A DNA stretch of 64,000 bases from Benincasa hispida (lineage: Eukaryota; Streptophyta; Magnoliopsida; Cucurbitales; Cucurbitaceae): the NCBI RefSeq assembly GCF_009727055.1, contig NC_052349.1, positions 43,607,302 through 43,671,301 on the forward strand. Reading direction: 5' to 3'. This document shows positions 34,258 through 45,499 of the stretch, piece after piece. The notes under the pieces are model-generated. The model did no database searches. It was not told the origin of the DNA and was given only the letters and a program-made list of their open reading frames with translations. Made by a program: the position numbers and the translations under genes. Within the stretch, counting starts at the first letter, position 1, and the number at the start of each line of letters is the position of its first letter.

Positions 34258-34275
34258 TTAGGACAAGTGGGAGAT
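34258..34275 (+). other. Polypurine tract of copia G
   Basis: ttaggacaagtgggagat precedes the LTR head TGTTGGGG at 34276. A second, similar tract, ctagggcaagtgggagat, lies at 34167-34184, about 91 bp upstream. Confidence 0.8.
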
Positions 34276-34704
34276 TGTTGGGGTTTGAGCCCTAAAGTCT
34301 CGTGTTCAGTAGTTTGTAAACAACTTCGTATGAACATTTGTGATGTATAATATAAATGATATTTACTTTACTACTTGAATTTGCACATTTAGATTTTACC
34401 ACTAACCAAAAAACTTAATATCCCTGGTTATCTATATGTAACTTAAGCATGTATGTGGTGACATACAAGTGGATCATGTCTTGAGTGAAAACCAAAATGG
34501 TTTGTAGTATATGGATATACGAGGGAAACCTTACCCTGATAATGCTAAAGATGCAACCCGCTTTGTGCAATGGTCATAAGTGTTGTGACTTGTCACAGAT
34601 GGTCTGATCCTGATCATTTTTGTAAGGGACATGCGAGCAAGGGCATCCTATACAAAGAGTTTGTATAAGACCTAATCACGAAGTGTTGTCGTCACGTGGC
34701 TTGG
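34276..34704 (+). mobile_element. 3' LTR of copia G, truncated
   Basis: It begins TGTTGGGGTTTGAGCCC and follows the family order (ttgtaaac, gtatgtggtgacatacaag, cgctttgtgcaatggtcat, aaagagtttgtataagacc) for about 430 bp. It stops near 34704, where gypsy LTR sequence resumes. The retained part is the LTR head, which is just the part missing from the 5' LTR at 27536. Confidence 0.8.
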
Positions 34705-35512
34705 TTAAAAAATAGTTCCAAAACTCCCAAACAAAAGTTCCAATCTTAACAAATTCAATAATAATGGTTAGGGCCTTAAATTCCAACAATCTCAAATAAC
34801 TTCAAATAATCTTAGCCCAAATATGTTCTTTGAATTCAACGACCATCTCACTAACACATAGAGGCTAAACACCAAACCAATCCATAATGGGGTTACAAAG
34901 CCTTGAAACTTACCAAAACGTCACGAAGAAGACACTTCAACACCTGCTCGACAGCGCACAAATTTTCCTCCAAAACTCCAAATCTAGCACCCAACCATAA
35001 TGGGTAAATTAAAAATCTAAACCAAAATCAAGTGAATAACCCAAAAATTAACCCATATGCCAAAAAACTTACCCAACCACAGAACCAACAGCAATCAACA
35101 GTGGCAGGGGCTGACCGGTGATGGATCGGCGTGGTTGGCCGGGCGAAGAAGCGACAGTAAAGGCTGAAGGGCTTCGACCAGTGAAGCGGCTGCGTGTTCA
35201 GAAAGGCATGCGGACCGCTGGGGCTTTGGCAAGGCGCGACTTTGTGCGTATGGGGGTGTGGAAGAGATATGGTGAGCGACATTGGGGAATTGCGATTTAA
35301 AGCGGCCATCGATTGGGCTCGGGAGAGAGTCTCGGCAAGGGCGGCATGCGGTTTGAGAGAAGGGACAACTAAGTGGTTCTCGGCTAGCAGACAAGACTGA
35401 GTCGATCTGCGCGCAAACAACGGCCCACAAGCAACAATCGGCAAACTGGTGGCAGCTCGATCGGACGCGCGTGATGTTGGTTGGAAAGGAGACGGTCGAC
35501 AGTTGCTAGGGC
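34705..35512 (-). mobile_element. Tekay-like gypsy solo LTR, part 2
   Basis: Middle of the interrupted gypsy LTR. A ttgaaacttaccaaaacg block near 34904 and an accttaaattccaac-like block are typical of Del/Tekay LTRs in minus orientation. The GC-rich stretch 35100-35500 opens frames on both strands that have no protein domain and no gene context. I treat them as chance frames inside the LTR. Confidence 0.55.
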
Positions 35513-37453
35513 TAAAGGAACTTTTATCAAAGAGATCAGTGAGCAAAAGCGAAATTGTTCCAAACCCCATTGTGACAGAACATACACATTTACAATCAAA
35601 CAGTAATAGTTATGCACAAACTCTAAATTACAACATGCTTCAAAAGGAAAATACTAAGGATCAAGATAACTTACCCTTGAAGAACTTTTCTTCTCGTTCG
35701 CTCGATCTAACAACACGATCTTTCATAAGCACGAACATCACGCATCAGCAATCTCCTTGAACAAGGAAAAATAACACTCGACCCTCGAACAGAAAGCAGA
35801 CACCACCAGAAGGCTACCATGGTATTCTCGGTGTGAGAATCCATAAGTTGTGGGCTCTGTAGGATTTGATAGAGGGAAGAAGGAATTGACAGATCGTATA
35901 GACGATCGAGTAAATGGGAGATGACTAAAGTCTATCGTATACACTATGTACTTGATCGTTTAGAAAACAAGTGTCTATCGTATAGCAAACTTGATGCATG
36001 ATCATTTATGCTCTCAAACTATCGTATAGCTATATCTTGTGATCATCCGATTAATAATCGTTTAATGATCGCATCTTGAAAAAATGAAAATGGTTTTCAT
36101 TTTATCCATCAGGTACCATAACTGATCACAACTTCCTACGAAGTTGGTTATTGGGAGAAAAAGCTAAAACCAATTAGCTCATAATTGATTTAATTACAAA
36201 TAAATAATATATTTATAACCTATATTTTTAATATCACATCTCATGCAATATATAAACCATCGTTCTTTTTCTCCTTTATTATATTTAATAATAATTTTTC
36301 CAAATAATGTATCTAATACATTATGTCAATTATATCTCATCTAATTGATGCAATTTAATTATATCATATATAATCAATTTCCTCTTGTTAATTTGAACAC
36401 TTCAAACAAACCCAAAACCTTATTCTCAAAATAAATCAATTGAGCTACCAAAGAGACCTTATGGACCTGTAGCTTGAAGCTCCAACGGTACTTGAATAAC
36501 TAACTAAACTCTTTAATCACGATATCCACCATCCGTTAACTGTCGGACATTCCACTAAAGACTGATAGCTGCACTCTTCGCGCTACAAATATATTTCTAT
36601 GTCTATTGGATATAACCAATCAACAGTACGATGACCTTTCACAAATCGTTGGGCCAGTTTATCGTTTTGACCCTATAGTTACATACAACTCCTTAAGTAC
36701 CACTGATTCCTCTAATGAACAATACGTCATAGTCCTATTATGAGTAAATTCTTCTTAGGCAAATAGAAGGTGTGGCGCCACATTATTCAAGTCCCGAATC
36801 GGGGAAGGAGTGAATTTCGTCTTGTATAGTTGAGTTCCCAACTCCCTAATTAGATAAATCCCCAAAGTGTAGGTTTGAGTCGGCGATTTTGCCACTTGCA
36901 CCCATACAAATCAAAGAACCGCCCTCATAGGCAGGAGTTCCTAACTCACTTGAGATTAAGGTCATGTTACTTATGGTCATCCTAGTGAAATGAAAGTCTC
37001 TGTCATGAACGGCGTTATATAATGAGACTTAACATTTCGTGGTCTGGTCTTATACAAACTCTTTTCTATAGAACATCCCCGATCGCATGTCTAATACATG
37101 AATGGTCAGGATCAAACCATTTGTAGCACTTCACAATACTTGTAACATCCACAAAGCGGGTCACACTTGTAGCGTCAATATGATAAAGTTTCCCTCCTCT
37201 TTCCATATACTATAGATCATTTAGGTTATCACTAAAAGCAAGATCCACTTGTATGTCATCACATACATGCTCAAATTACAACGATAACCAGAGATCTTGT
37301 TTTATTGGTTTGTGGTTAATGTAACTAAAATATATCATATTTCATAGACAGTAGTGAATCAAATATCTTATATTATTACATCACTAAAAGTTTGTTCATA
37401 CAGGTGTTTACAAACTACTCGACCCTACGAGGTTTAGGGCATCAACCCCAACA
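35513..37453 (-). mobile_element. Solo copia LTR S1 (1.94 kb)
   Basis: It runs on the minus strand from TGTTGGGGTTGATGCCC at 37453 to ...GTTCCTTTA at 35513 (relatives end TTCCTTCA). It is flanked by agggc (35508-35512) and agggt (37454-37458), a 4/5 target duplication. No internal sequence or partner LTR adjoins it, so it is a solo LTR left by LTR-LTR recombination. The 35880-36080 part has a short array of atcgtttag/cgatcg motifs. Confidence 0.85.
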
Positions 37454-37849
37454 AGGGTATGAAAAAAAAAGTGAAGACCGGAGGGGGGGGTCTGGTCGTG
37501 CGAGAAAGAGAGGGAAAGAGAGAGATAGGGATTTAATTTTTAAAAGAAAAAGAAAAAGATTATTTTAACAAAAGAAATAAAATATAATAAAACTTTATTT
37601 TATTTTATTCCATTATATTATATTATATTATATTTTATCCTTTCCTTCAATACACACACACACACACACACATATATATAATTTGAATCCTTTCCTCTTC
37701 CTCTTCAATACCAAATTTCAAATTAAACCAATTCTACCAAATAAAATTTCAATATTTAAAAAATTGAATTTCCAAAATTTCAAAAATGTCCTCAAATATT
37801 GGAAGATAGTAAAATTACATTAAGAACAAAATTTTGGGGTGTTACACCA
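37454..37849 (-). mobile_element. Tekay-like gypsy solo LTR, part 3 (LTR 5' end)
   Basis: The plus strand ends ttttggggtgttaca at 37849, so the minus strand starts TGTAACACCCC, the standard start of Del/Tekay LTRs. It contains simple repeats: a purine-rich stretch at 37455-37520, an attatattatatt run near 37612-37635 and a (CA)n/(TA)n run at 37650-37680. The next bases, ccatg, repeat the duplication seen before 26884. Confidence 0.8.
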
Positions 37850-38235
37850 TGGACCTAGAAATGGAGTCAATGTACTTCAATTCTATCTGAGAACTTGTAA
37901 ATCAACCGGATGCAGTAAAACCTATTGGTTGTAAATGGATATACAAGTGAAAACGAGACCAAACTGGTAAGGTGTATATCTATAAAGCCAGACTCGTGGT
38001 AAAAGGTTTTACCTAAATAAAAAAGGTAGACTATGAGGACACCTTCTCTCCTGATGCCATGATTAAATTGATTAGAATACTTTTATCTATTGTTGCTTAC
38101 TATAATTATGAAATCTAGAAAATGGATGTCAAGACATCCTTTTTAAATTGTCATCTTGATGAAAGTATTTACATGTCTCAACCATAAGGGTTTATTGAAC
38201 AGGATCAAAAGCAAAAGGTTTAGAAGCTTAAGATC
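37850..38235 (+). pseudogene. Copia E reverse transcriptase start, broken
   Basis: This continues the frame cut at 26883: MDLEMESMYFNSI, PIGCKWIYK, DYEDTFSPDAMIKLIRILLS and FLNCHLDESIYMSQP. At least five stops fall in about 125 codons; several sit where relatives have Trp or Glu. The element is cut near 38235 by the LTR of copia F, so its RT palm, RNase H and 3' LTR are gone. Confidence 0.85.
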
Positions 38236-39414
38236 CATTATATCATATGTAATTGAATTAATTGAATTATATCATATATAATCAAATTCTCTCTTGTTAA
38301 TTTGAACAATTAGAACTAACCTAAAAACTGATTGTCAACTTGAATCCATTGAGCTACCAAGAGGACCTTATGAACTTGTAGCTTGAAGCTCCAACAATAC
38401 GTGAATAACTGACTAAACTTTTTAATCACGATATCCACAATCTATTGACTGTCGGGCACTCCACTAAAGACCAACAGCTGCACTCTTTGCACTACAGATA
38501 GATTTATGTGTCCATTTGATATAACGAATCAACAGTACGATGACCTTTCATAAACTGCTCGTCTATACAATTGGGCCAATTTACCATTTTGCCCCTGTAG
38601 TTACATTTAACTCCTTAAGTACCAATGATTCCTGTAATGAACAATAGATCATAATCCCACTATGACTAAACCCTTCTTAGACCAAGAGAAGATGTGGCGC
38701 CACATTGTTCAAGCCTCGAAATCAAACCTTAAGGGAGCAAATTATCTATTAACCCCTGCTTCAGGAAAGGAGTGAATTCCATCTTATGTAGCTGAGTTCC
38801 CAGCTCCCCTATCACACGAATCCCCAAAGTGGTAAGTTTGAGTTGGCAATCTGGCCACTCTCACCCATGCAAATCAAAGGACCGCCCTCATAGGCAGGAG
38901 TTCACAACTCACTCAGGATTAAGATCATGTTACCTATGTCATCCTAGTGAAATGAAAGTCTCAATTATGAACAGCGTTATATAATGTGACTAAACATTTC
39001 GTGGTCTAGTCTTATACAAACTCCTTTGTATAGAGCATCCCCGCTCGCATGTCTAACACACAAATGATTAGGATCAGAACATTTGTAGCACTTTACAACA
39101 TTTGTAAAACCTACAAAGCGGGCCACACTCATAGTGTCACCATGATAAGGTATCCCTCATTCATCCATATACTACAGACCATTTAGGTTATCACTTAAAG
39201 CACGATCTACTTGTATGTCTCCACATACAAGCTCAAGTTACAACGATAACCATGGATCTTAGTTTATTGGTTTGTGGTTAATGCAACTAAAATATCCCAT
39301 ATTTCATAGACTAGAGTGAATAAAATATCTTATATTATAAATCACAAAGTGTTTGTTCATACAAGTGTTTACAAACTACGGGACCCTATGAGATTTAAGA
39401 CACCAACCCCAACA
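38236..39414 (-). mobile_element. 3' LTR of copia F, truncated
   Basis: The minus-strand head TGTTGGGGTTGGTGTC at 39414 follows the tract ACAGATGGGAGAT. The LTR proceeds through ttgtaaacacttgtatgaac, the gtatgtggagacatacaag block and others, and is cut near 38236, where copia E's RT begins. About 1.2 kb of an LTR that is 1.9-2.1 kb in complete copies remains. Confidence 0.8.
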
Positions 39415-41222
39415 ATCTCCCATCTGTCCTAAAGCTAGTGGGGTATACAAGATAATCATATTACAAGTACACAAAACAACAAACTAAGGCATAACTGCCT
39501 AGTACAACATCTTCCACTTGCCCTAGTTCAGTCGTGGTCTGTCCCACATACCTATACTCTGTAGGACCTCAAACATTGTAGCTGTGAGAGCCTTCGTAAA
39601 CGGATCAACAACGTTGTGTTCCAAAGCTATCTTCGTGACAATCACGTCCCCTTAATGCACAATCTCTCAGATGATATGGTATTTCCTCTATGTGTTTGTC
39701 GCACTTATGACTTCGAGGCTCACTGGAATTCACCACAGCACTACTATTATCACAATAGAGGGTGATGGGCCTAGACATGTCTAGAACAACGTCCAGATCA
39801 GTCAGGAACTTCTTGAGCCAAACAGCCTCTTTAGCAGCTTCACAAATCGCTACATACTCAGCCTCCATGGTGGACTCAGTGATACACCCCTACTTGGTGC
39901 TTTGCCATACTACAACCCCTCCATTAAGAGTGAACACTGATTCTAAAGTGGATTTCTAAGAACCCTTATCAGTCTGAAAAATTAAAGTTCGTGTATCTTG
40001 TAAGGATCAAATCCTTAGAACCATACACAAGCATGTAGTCCCTCGTTCTCCGAAGATACTTGAGGATGTCCTTGACGGTTGTCCAGTGACCCTGTCCTAG
40101 ATTAGACTGATATCTACTGACTATCTCCACTGTATAGCAGAAATCAGGTCTATTACATAACATCGTGTACATCAAACTACCCACGACAGATGCATAGGGG
40201 ACTCGTCTCATTTCCTCAACCTCTTGAAGTGTCTTAGGACACTGTTCCTTAGACAAAGTAACTCTGTGCCGAAAAGGCATTAGGCCCCTCTTGAAGTCCT
40301 GCATTGAGTACTTGATCAACATCTTATCAATGTACGATGCCTGAGATAGTGTTAACATTTTGTTCTTTCAATCCCGAAAGATCTGAATTCCAAGGACAAA
40401 TTGAGCCTCTCCTAAATCTTTCATTTGGAATTGGGTTGCTAGCCAGTTCTTAATTGAAGTCAGTAAACTTACATCATTCCCAATAAGTAGGATATCGTCT
40501 ATATACAACACTAGAAAACTATTGAATTGTTATTGATTTTCTTGTAGACACAAGGCTCATCAACCTTTTGGTCAAAGCCATAAGATTTGATCGCAGTATA
40601 AAACCTTATGTTCCAAAATCGAGATGCCTGTTTCAATCCATAAATGGTCCAATTCAGCTTGCAAACCTTTTGCTCTTGACCTTGGGCTATGAATCCCTCG
40701 AGTTGCACCATATAAATGGTCTCCTCAAGATTGTCATTCAGAAAAGTAGTCTTGACATCAATTTGCCATATTTCATAGTCATAATATGAGGCAATGGATC
40801 GAAGGATGCGGATAGACTTCAGTATGGCAACAAGCGAGAAAGTTTCCTCATAGTCAACATCCTCTACCTGGATATAACCTTTGCCACAAGTCTAGCCTTG
40901 AAGGTTTGCTCCTTCCCATCAGTACCCCGTTTTCTCTTGTAGATCCATTTACAACCTATAGTTGTAACTCCATCAAGTTGATCTACAAGATCCCAAACTG
41001 AGTTGAAGTATATAGACTCCATCTCGAGATCCATGGCTTTGACCCATTCATCTCTATCAACATCCTCCATTGCCTTCTTATAAGACGGCGGATCCTCAAC
41101 CTCGCCATCATCTATCATAGCTAGGATTTCAGTTAAACCCATATAGCGAATAGATGGGTTCACAACCCTCCCACTACATCGAGGTTCCCTCAACACTTGA
41201 GGTGGATTTGACCTACTATGAA
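39415..41222 (-). pseudogene. Copia F reverse transcriptase and RNase H, broken
   Basis: From right to left: the linker and RT fingers at 41196-40864 (VEDPPSYKKAMEDVDRDEWV, IGCKWIYKRKRGTDGKEQTF); the YMVQLEGFIAQGQEQKVCKL block (40711-40511); VLYIDDILLIGND near 40500 with both aspartates kept; and LSKEQCPKTLQEVEEMRRVP in 40358-39969. RNase H at 39868-39605 reads MEAEYVAICEAAKEAVWLKK and ITLYCDNSSAVVNSSEPRSH. Frameshifts near 40860, 40510 and 39960 break it. It is the best preserved RT of the copias here. A 2.1-kb solo LTR separates it from its integrase. Confidence 0.9.
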
Positions 41223-41227
41223 CTCAC

Positions 41228-43366
41228 TGAAGGAACTCTTATCAAAGAGAATCTATGAGCGGAAGCAAGATCGATCCAAATTCATTGTGACAGAATTAAT
41301 GGCATTCACAAACATACAAACTAGTTATGCATCTACTAACAAATTACAACATTCTTTCATAAATAAATACAAAGGGAACGAGAGACTTACCTTTGAAAAA
41401 AATTTCTTTTGACTTTCTTTCGCTCTCGTGGAGTCTGGAATAGCAACCTCTCGCTGTCTCTACGATCTTCTACCCAATCATCTGGTCAATCACAAACAAT
41501 CTTTTCCACGTACAAGTAGCCTTTCGAACACCACCACTCAGTAACCTTGGTATTCTCGGAGTGAGAATCTAAGAAGTGTGGGCTCTATTGGATTTGGTAG
41601 AAGTTTGGAGGAAACAACAATCGAATCAATGACCAAGCAAGTGGGAGAGTATAGTGTCTATCGTATAAACTTTGTGCTTGATCGTTTAGTAAAATTTCAA
41701 CAAGTACATGATCGTTTAGGAAATCAGATGTGATTGTTTACACGACCATTTAGTGAAACTCGCTTACCATGCGATCGTTTAGTAAAAAGCTACCCGATCG
41801 TTTAGAGAATGGCGTGTGTACACAATCGTTTAGACAAATACTTAAAGTTGTCGTGTAGTCTCTCGTGAGCTAAACGATAAGCAGTGTACTTAATGAATCG
41901 ATCCTTTACAAAATGAAAACATTTTTCATTTTATCCTTCAGTTATGAAAATTGAATAAAACCTCTAGCTTTCACACACGGTTAAAGGAGAAACCACCCAC
42001 AATTATCTCATAATTGTTTTAATTATAAATAAATATAATAACTAACTTATCATATTATATTTATAATCTATAGTTTTAATATCACATCCTATGTAACATT
42101 TAAACCATAGTCCTTTTCTCATTTACATGATATAAATCATATTTATATCATTTTCCTCCAATTAATGTATCTCATACATCATGTCAACTATAACATATAT
42201 AATTGAACAAGTTTAATCATATCATATATAATTAAACTCCCTCTTGTCAATTTGAACACTTCAAACTGACCCAAAAACTGATTCTCAACTTGAATCTATT
42301 GAGTTACCAAGGGGACCTTATGAACTTGTAGTTTGAAGCTCCAACGGTACATGAATAGCTAACTAAACTCTTTAGTCACGAGATCCACCATTCGTTAACT
42401 GTTGGGCACTTCACTAAAGACCAACAGTTGCACTCTTCTCACCACATATATATTTTTGTCTCTATCGGATGTAACCAGTCAACAGTACGATAACCCTTCA
42501 CAAATGCTCGTACGTACAGTTTGGCCAATTTATCGTTTTGCCCCTGTAGATACATCTAACTCCTTAAGTACCACTGATCCCTCTAATGAACAATACATCA
42601 TAGTCCTACTATGAGTGGGCACCTCTCAAGCCATGAGAAAGTGTGTGGCGCCACATCGCTCAAGCCCCAAAATTAGCCCTTAAGGGAGCAATCTATCTAC
42701 TTACCCTGCTTCAGGGAAGGAGTGAATTCCATCTTGTGTAGCTGAGTTCCCAACTCCCTAATCAAACGAATCCCTAAAGTGGTAGGTTTGAGTCGGCAAT
42801 CTGGCCACTCGCACCCATGAAAATCAAAAGACTGCCCTCAAAGGCAAGAGTTCTCAACTCACTTAGGATTAAGGTCATGTTACCTCTGGTCATCATAGTG
42901 AAGTGAAGTTTCTGTCATGAACGACGTTATATAACAAGACTATACACTTTGTGGTCCGGTCTTATACAAACTCCTTTGTATAGGACACCCTTGCTCGCAC
43001 GTCTCCACATAAATGATCAGGATCAGACCATATGTAACATGTCACAACACTTGAAACTATCTACAAAGCGGGCCACATCCGTAGTGTCACCGGGATAAGG
43101 TTTCCCTCCTATATCCATATATTACAGACCATCTAGGTTATCACTTAAGGCATGATCCACTTACATGTCTTCACATACATGCTTAAGTTACAACGAAAAC
43201 CAGGGATCTTAATTTATTGGTTTGTAGTAAACGCAAATAAAACATCTCATGTTTCATAGGCAACAATGAAGAAAATATCTCATATTATTACATCACAATC
43301 TTTTGTTCAATACAAGTGCTTACAAACTACAGGACCCATCGAAAGTTTAAGGCATCAACCCCAACA
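41228..43366 (-). mobile_element. Solo copia LTR S2 (2.14 kb) inside copia F
   Basis: Begins TGTTGGGGTTGATGCC on the minus strand at 43366 and ends GAGTTCCTTCA at 41228. It is flanked by a perfect 5-bp target duplication ctcac (41223-41227 and 43367-43371). Removing it joins the copia F linker and integrase. It is a complete example of the dominant LTR family. The 41640-41890 section has many gatcgtttag motifs. Open frames at 41218-41412 and 42402-42614 are chance readings. Confidence 0.95.
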
Positions 43367-44181
43367 CTCACATCAACAACTCTTATTGAAGTTTCAATAG
43401 TTTCTTTGGAAAGCTCATTCAACACGATTTTGCTTCTAGAATTCTGCTCCCTTATATGATCATCCTCAAGAAAAGTAGCATTTGTCGATACAAACACTTT
43501 GTTTTCCTTAAGATCATAAAAATAACCTCCTCATGTCCCTTTAGGGTAGCCTACAAATAGGCACATCCTTGAACGTGGTTCCAGTTTCTTAGGATTAGCC
43601 TCAAGCACATGTGTCGGGCAACCTCAAATGCGAAAATGATGTAAACTAGCTTTATGCTCATTCCAAAACTCTAAAGATGTTCTGGCAACACTCATGGAAG
43701 GAACACAGTTCAAAATGTAAGCTGTAGTCTCTACTGCAAAACCCCAAAACGAGTCTGGTAAGGAAACATAACTCATCATTGACAAAACCATCTCCAACAG
43801 GGTTCGATTTCTCCTCTCCGATATACCATTTTGCTGAGGTGTACCAGGTGCTGAGAGTTGGGAAACGATTCCATGTTCTATCAAATAGTTCTGGAACTCG
43901 TAATCCAAAAACTCTTCACCTCGATTAGATTGAAGTGTTTTAATCATTTTACTTAATGCGTTTTCAACTTCAGCCTTGAACTCTTTGAACTTTTCAAATG
44001 ACTTGGACTTATGTTGCATTAAATAAACGCACCCATACCTCGAATAATCATCTGTAAAAGTGATGAAGTATTCATAGCCTCCCCTAGCCCGCACATTCAT
44101 CGGACCACAAAGGTCTGAATGCACTAACTCTAGACAATATTTGGCCCTATAATCTTTTCCAGTAAAAGGTCTTTTAGTCAT
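43367..44181 (-). pseudogene. Copia F integrase, broken
   Basis: An open frame at 44181-43624 reads LVHSDLCGPMNVRARGGYEY, FTDDYSRYGCVYLMQHKSKS, LQSNRGEEFLDYE and QQNGISERRNRTLLEM, then FWGFAVETTAYILNCVPSMS. The first Asp (HSD) and the Glu (SERRN) of the DDE triad are present. The second is Asn (SN instead of SD), which would abolish catalysis. The C-terminal part (43620-43370) continues in another frame (FYDLKENKVFVSTNATFLED). It ends at the S2 insertion. Confidence 0.9.
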
Positions 44182-44760
44182 TTGCCTTCAAGGCCTCGCA
44201 CACAGGTAAAGAATTTTCTTCTAACTCGTTTAGAAGTCCTTTCTTCACCAATCTCTCAATCCTATTGACATTAATGTGCCTTGAACATAGGTGCCAAAGT
44301 TGGACATTTTCTTTAGGAGAAACTTTAAGTCGTTTGTTTTGAGTTACGACAGTCTTAAACATCTCTATGTCATTGAGGGAATTTGTTGCTAACGGCCTTA
44401 ACATATACAAATTGTTTTCCAGTTGAGCAAAACATATATCAACACCATCTTTCAAAACAAACACTTTATTTACTAAAAAATTCAAGGTGTATTTACATTC
44501 AAGCAAAGACTTTACAGAAATTAAATTCCTCTTTAACTCAGGAACTATATATACATCATTCAGAATGATAAACCTATTCTGTAAAGTCAACCGGAGACCT
44601 CCCACTGCCACAGTTGAGACGACGTACCCGGTTCCAACTCACATCGTCATCTCACTAGTCTCAAGCCGTCGCCAGGAACTAATTCCCTGAAATGAAGAAC
44701 AAACATGGTTAGGCCCCAAAGTCTATAATCCAGGCAGAATCATTATTCTCCACTAAACAA
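44174..44760 (-). pseudogene. Copia F protease and pre-integrase, broken
   Basis: The frame at 44611-44174 gives FIILNDVYIVPELKRNLISV, LENNLYMLRPLATNSLNDIE and a pre-integrase block LWHLCSRHINVNRI, where relatives have HLRLGHI. Upstream, the protease site near 44740-44710 reads WIIDFGA and then a stop, with Ser of the DSG triad changed to Phe. It starts by a frameshift from gag. Confidence 0.8.
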
Positions 44761-45100
44761 GTCTCCAAAACCAGTAAATCATATTTACTTTGTTTGGCAT
44801 TCTTCTTCTAAGCCAAATAACGTCGGCAGTTCCGCTTTTAGTGCTCATCCTGGTTGTAGTGGAAACATTTTCCCTTGTCAACTAACGTTGGTCGCCTACC
44901 CCATGGAGCGGTAGGTTGTGGGTTAGTAAGCCCCTTCCCCTTCCCCTTACTACCATTCTTCTTCTTGGAGTTAAAGATGAACTTAAGAGCATCGTGCCTG
45001 AGCTGTGCAGACAGTTGTCCAAACATTCCCCTCAAGGACTCCATGATCTCGCGTGCAGTGATTATGGGCTCATGCTACTTGGCCAAAACTTAGATGACAT
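44761..45100 (-). pseudogene. Copia F gag C-terminal part, broken
   Basis: The segment 45044-44838 reads MESLRGMFGQLSAQLRHDAL then KFIFNSKKKNGSKGKGK, skipping the middle of gag (about 120 codons present in copias E and G). It ends in GRRPTLVDKGKCFHYNQDEH, a knuckle with Cys changed to Tyr. Upstream an ITAREIMESL-like stretch begins near 45060. The N-terminal part of gag is not recognisable beyond 45100. Confidence 0.8.
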
Positions 45101-45499
45101 GCATTTGCTAAACCATCGAAACGATTGTTGAGTTTATGATATTCGACGTATGGCATGCATGCACGTTAAACGATCATGTAGGCCAACATGCTCGTCGCAT
45201 AGTCACTGGCTACACAATCACTCGATATACGATACTCGACGCTTGCTCCTCGATCATTTAGACAATCATGCTCATCGCATAGTTGTTTTCTGAATGATCG
45301 CATGACATGCATTACTTGATGTGCGTTACATGATCGTGTGGCCTTCATGCTCATCGCATAGTACAAAGGCACGCGATCCATGCTACACGATCGTTTATAC
45401 TCGATAGGCATTACTCGACGATCTGAAGGAGTTACTACACGATCAAGTGAAGGTTGTTAGGCATTACTCGCGTGCAGTGATCATGGACTCCATGATTTT
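45101..45499 (-). mobile_element. Motif-rich leader-like remnant of copia F
   Basis: Noncoding, rich in acgatcat/catcgcatag and cgatcatttag motifs like those in the leader and LTR of copia G. It is the expected place for copia F's leader. An open frame at 45411-45166 is not supported. The segment ends next to a gypsy-type LTR start. Confidence 0.5.

Noticed and set aside
35028..35760. Cluster of overlapping open frames of 60-180 codons on both strands
   Set aside because: They lie in a GC-rich part of the gypsy LTR and at the start of solo LTR S1. There is no domain, no splice-supported continuation, and frames conflict on both strands.
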